In this document: piece after piece, positions 62,655-64,000 of the stretch
Position numbering within the stretch: position 1 is the stretch's first letter
How the letters are laid out: each line of letters begins with the position of its first letter
Assembly (NCBI GenBank): GCA_964511625.1
Contig: CAZEJG010000008.1
Coordinates: 1-64,000 of the forward strand
DNA: 64,000 bases
From: Pseudohoeflea sp964511625
GTDB lineage: Bacteria > Pseudomonadota > Alphaproteobacteria > Rhizobiales > Rhizobiaceae
Reading direction: 5' to 3'
The notes under the pieces: model-generated
Told to the model about the DNA's origin: nothing
Database searches by the model: none
Seen by the model: only the letters and a program-made list of their open reading frames with translations
Program-made: the position numbers and the translations under genes

Positions 62655-63607
62655 ATGCGCCCTCCTGCCTTGGACGCTTCGTCTTCAGGTTTCCCGGAAC
62701 GAGCATGCCCGTGAGGATGGTCGTGGTCGTGACCGTGACGATCATCGTCATGCCCGTGATCGTGGTGCCCGTGATCATGGTGACCGTCATCGGGATGGCA
62801 GTTGGTTGTGATGCTGCCGTCGGCATGCATGACCCGCCCATCGGCGAGATGGGTGTGGTCGTGCTGGTGCTGGTAGACGGCGAGTTGCGGCGAGCCGCGG
62901 GCGCCGAACAATTGCCGGTACTCCTCGCTGTCCGCCACTGCGGTGGGCGTGCCCTGGCAGCAGACATGGCCGTTGAGGCACAGGACCCGGTCGGTCGCCG
63001 CCATCACCACATGGAGATCGTGCGAGATCAACAGAACCGCGCAATTGAGTTCGTCGCGGATGCGGCCGATGAGTTCATAGAGCGCGATCTCGCCGGCGAA
63101 ATCGACACCCTGCACCGGCTCGTCGAGCACCAGCAGGCCCGGCCGCCGGGCGATGGCGCGGGCAAGCATGACGCGCTGGAATTCGCCACCCGACAGGTTG
63201 CGCACCTCGGCGCGGGCGAGATGGGCCACACCGGTGCGCGTGAGTGCTGCTTCGGTATCGCTGCGCGAGAGCGGCTGGGTGAGCCGCATGAAGCGCTCGA
63301 CGGTGAGCGGCAGCGTCCAGTCGACGGAGAGTTTTTGCGGCACATAGCCCACGACAAGGCCCGATGCGCGCACGGCGGAGCCCTCGTCCGGCTTGACGAT
63401 GCCGAGCGCCATCTTGGCGGTGGTCGACTTGCCCGACCCGTTGGGTCCGATCAGGGTGAGGATCTCGCCGGGACGGATGTCGACGTCGATTCCGCGCACG
63501 AGCCAACGGCCGGAGCGAAAGACGCCGGCCTTGTTGAGGGAGACGAGCGGCTCTCCGCCGCCGGCATTCACGGGCTTTGCCTCGGCGGGTGCGGCAATCT
63601 GGTTCAT
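62651..63607 (-). CDS. znuC: Zinc ABC transporter ATPase ZnuC with His-rich tail
   Basis: The ATG at 63607 gives 318 residues. GPNGSGKST (54-62), NLSGGEFQRVMLARAIA and VLDEPVQGVD define the ATPase. Residues ~271-302 are packed with His and Asp (repeats such as GHHDHGHHDHG) and would bind several zinc ions. Tails like this are not in E. coli ZnuC and may store or sense zinc. It is the first gene of the znuCB-zur unit. Confidence 0.9.
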   Translation of the reverse strand: MNQIAAPAEAKPVNAGGGEPLVSLNKAGVFRSGRWLVRGIDVDIRPGEILTLIGPNGSGKSTTAKMALGIVKPDEGSAVRASGLVVGYVPQKLSVDWTLPLTVERFMRLTQPLSRSDTEAALTRTGVAHLARAEVRNLSGGEFQRVMLARAIARRPGLLVLDEPVQGVDFAGEIALYELIGRIRDELNCAVLLISHDLHVVMAATDRVLCLNGHVCCQGTPTAVADSEEYRQLFGARGSPQLAVYQHQHDHTHLADGRVMHADGSITTNCHPDDGHHDHGHHDHGHDDDRHGHDHDHPHGHARSGKPEDEASKAGGRM

Positions 63608-63651
63608 CGAAAAATTCCGGTCATTTCGTTGTTGCCGAGAGCTATTGCACA

Positions 63652-63685
63652 CGTTATACCGTAACGCAATGTTATCTTATAACAT
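63652..63685. promoter_or_regulatory. Two Zur-box-like palindromes between znuC and znuA
   Basis: The right palindrome is ATGTTAT-CTT-ATAACAT (63669-63685), very like the alphaproteobacterial Zur box. The left is CGTTA-TACCG-TAACG (63652-63666), weaker. They lie side by side between the two divergent starts, so one region can shut both genes when zinc is plentiful. Confidence 0.75.
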
Positions 63686-63705
63686 GACAGCAAAAGGAAT
63701 GTCTC

Positions 63706-64000
63706 ATGCGTCACGCTCTCCCTCTCCTCGCCGCGCTCGCGATCTCTGCCTCTCCGGCGGCCCTCGCCCAGGCACAGGCCGAACCGATGGTGATCACGTC
63801 GATCAAGCCGGTCAACTCGCTCGTAGCAGCGGTCATGGACGGAGTGGGCAAGCCTGAACTCCTCGTCAGCGGCGGGGCCTCGCCGCACGGCTACCAGCTC
63901 AAGCCGTCGCAGGCCGCGGACCTGCAGAAGGCCGACGTCGTCTTCTGGGTCGGTCCGGAACTGGAAACCTTTCTCACAAAGCCGCTCGAGACGATCGCCA
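63706..64000 (+). CDS. znuA: Zinc-binding periplasmic protein ZnuA, cut by window edge
   Basis: The ATG at 63706 has AAGGA 8 bases upstream. A signal peptide (LPLLAALAISASPAALAQ) is followed by MVITSIKPVNSLVAAVMDGV and GGASPHGYQLKPSQAADLQK. The latter holds the first zinc-ligand His of the cluster A-I family. Only 98 residues are present. It delivers Zn to ZnuBC. Confidence 0.92.
   Translation, partial: MRHALPLLAALAISASPAALAQAQAEPMVITSIKPVNSLVAAVMDGVGKPELLVSGGASPHGYQLKPSQAADLQKADVVFWVGPELETFLTKPLETIA

Noticed and set aside
1..64000. CRISPR arrays, tRNA, rRNA and insertion sequences
   Set aside because: No regularly spaced repeats, no cloverleaf or rRNA-like sequence, and no transposase frames were seen.

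Overview
The window looks like chromosomal DNA of a high-GC alphaproteobacterium, most likely of the order Hyphomicrobiales (Rhizobiales). Reasons are the MocR, FCD-type GntR and Zur regulators, a long-Q-loop cydDCABX operon, TRAP and MalFGK-type transporters, and dense operons in which neighbouring genes overlap by ATGA or TGATG. The species cannot be named from the sequence. No rRNA, tRNA or CRISPR array was seen.

Region 1 (1-10.8 kb) is accessory DNA that looks less GC-rich than the rest by eye. It carries a minus-strand mobilization pair (MobC and a relaxase) and cargo that looks like defence or conflict genes. These are a truncated possible PD-(D/E)XK protein, a 1,731-residue protein joining a nucleoside-phosphorylase fold to a STAND/NACHT-type NTPase and a long repeat region, an autoinhibited Fic protein under a symmetric operator, and a protein with a HEPN-like RX4H motif. 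Two intergenic stretches (440-965 and 7501-7804) are packed with hairpins. The right end of the element lies between about 10.66 and 10.86 kb; the left end is outside the window.

Region 2 (10.86-35 kb) is metabolic. A paoABC-type molybdenum aldehyde oxidoreductase comes first. Next is a run of 16 minus-strand genes, read from 32143 down to 14668. It encodes a Tat-exported ABC binding protein, two permeases and an ATPase, two FGGY kinases, a HAD phosphatase, an SMP-30 lactonase, a split transketolase and an iron-type alcohol dehydrogenase. It ends with an SDR, acyl-CoA dehydrogenase, acyl-CoA ligase, APH-fold kinase and second SDR that resemble the levulinate/4-hydroxyacyl-CoA module. The run therefore joins polyol or sugar-phosphate chemistry to acyl-CoA chemistry. 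A divergent MocR-type regulator (32287) faces it across a repeat-bearing promoter region, followed by an SDR and a secreted histidine phosphatase.

Region 3 (35-50 kb) holds a fatty-acid beta-oxidation operon (fadE, thiolase, FadB/FadJ-type protein, acetyl-CoA hydrolase/transferase). It is followed by a glutamine amidotransferase and a probable hydroxyproline cluster: fused aconitase X, a DapA-family enzyme and a TRAP transporter. An FCD-family GntR protein probably represses this cluster through TGTCGACA palindromes, one of which covers the -35 box of the TRAP promoter.

Region 4 (50-64 kb) holds cydD-cydC-cydA-cydB-cydX, a periplasmic protein with a degenerate lytic transglycosylase fold plus a SPOR-like domain, a YbhGFR/CecR-like ABC exporter with its TetR regulator, and the zinc-uptake locus. 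In that locus znuC-znuB-zur is divergent from znuA (cut by the window edge) across two Zur-box-like palindromes.
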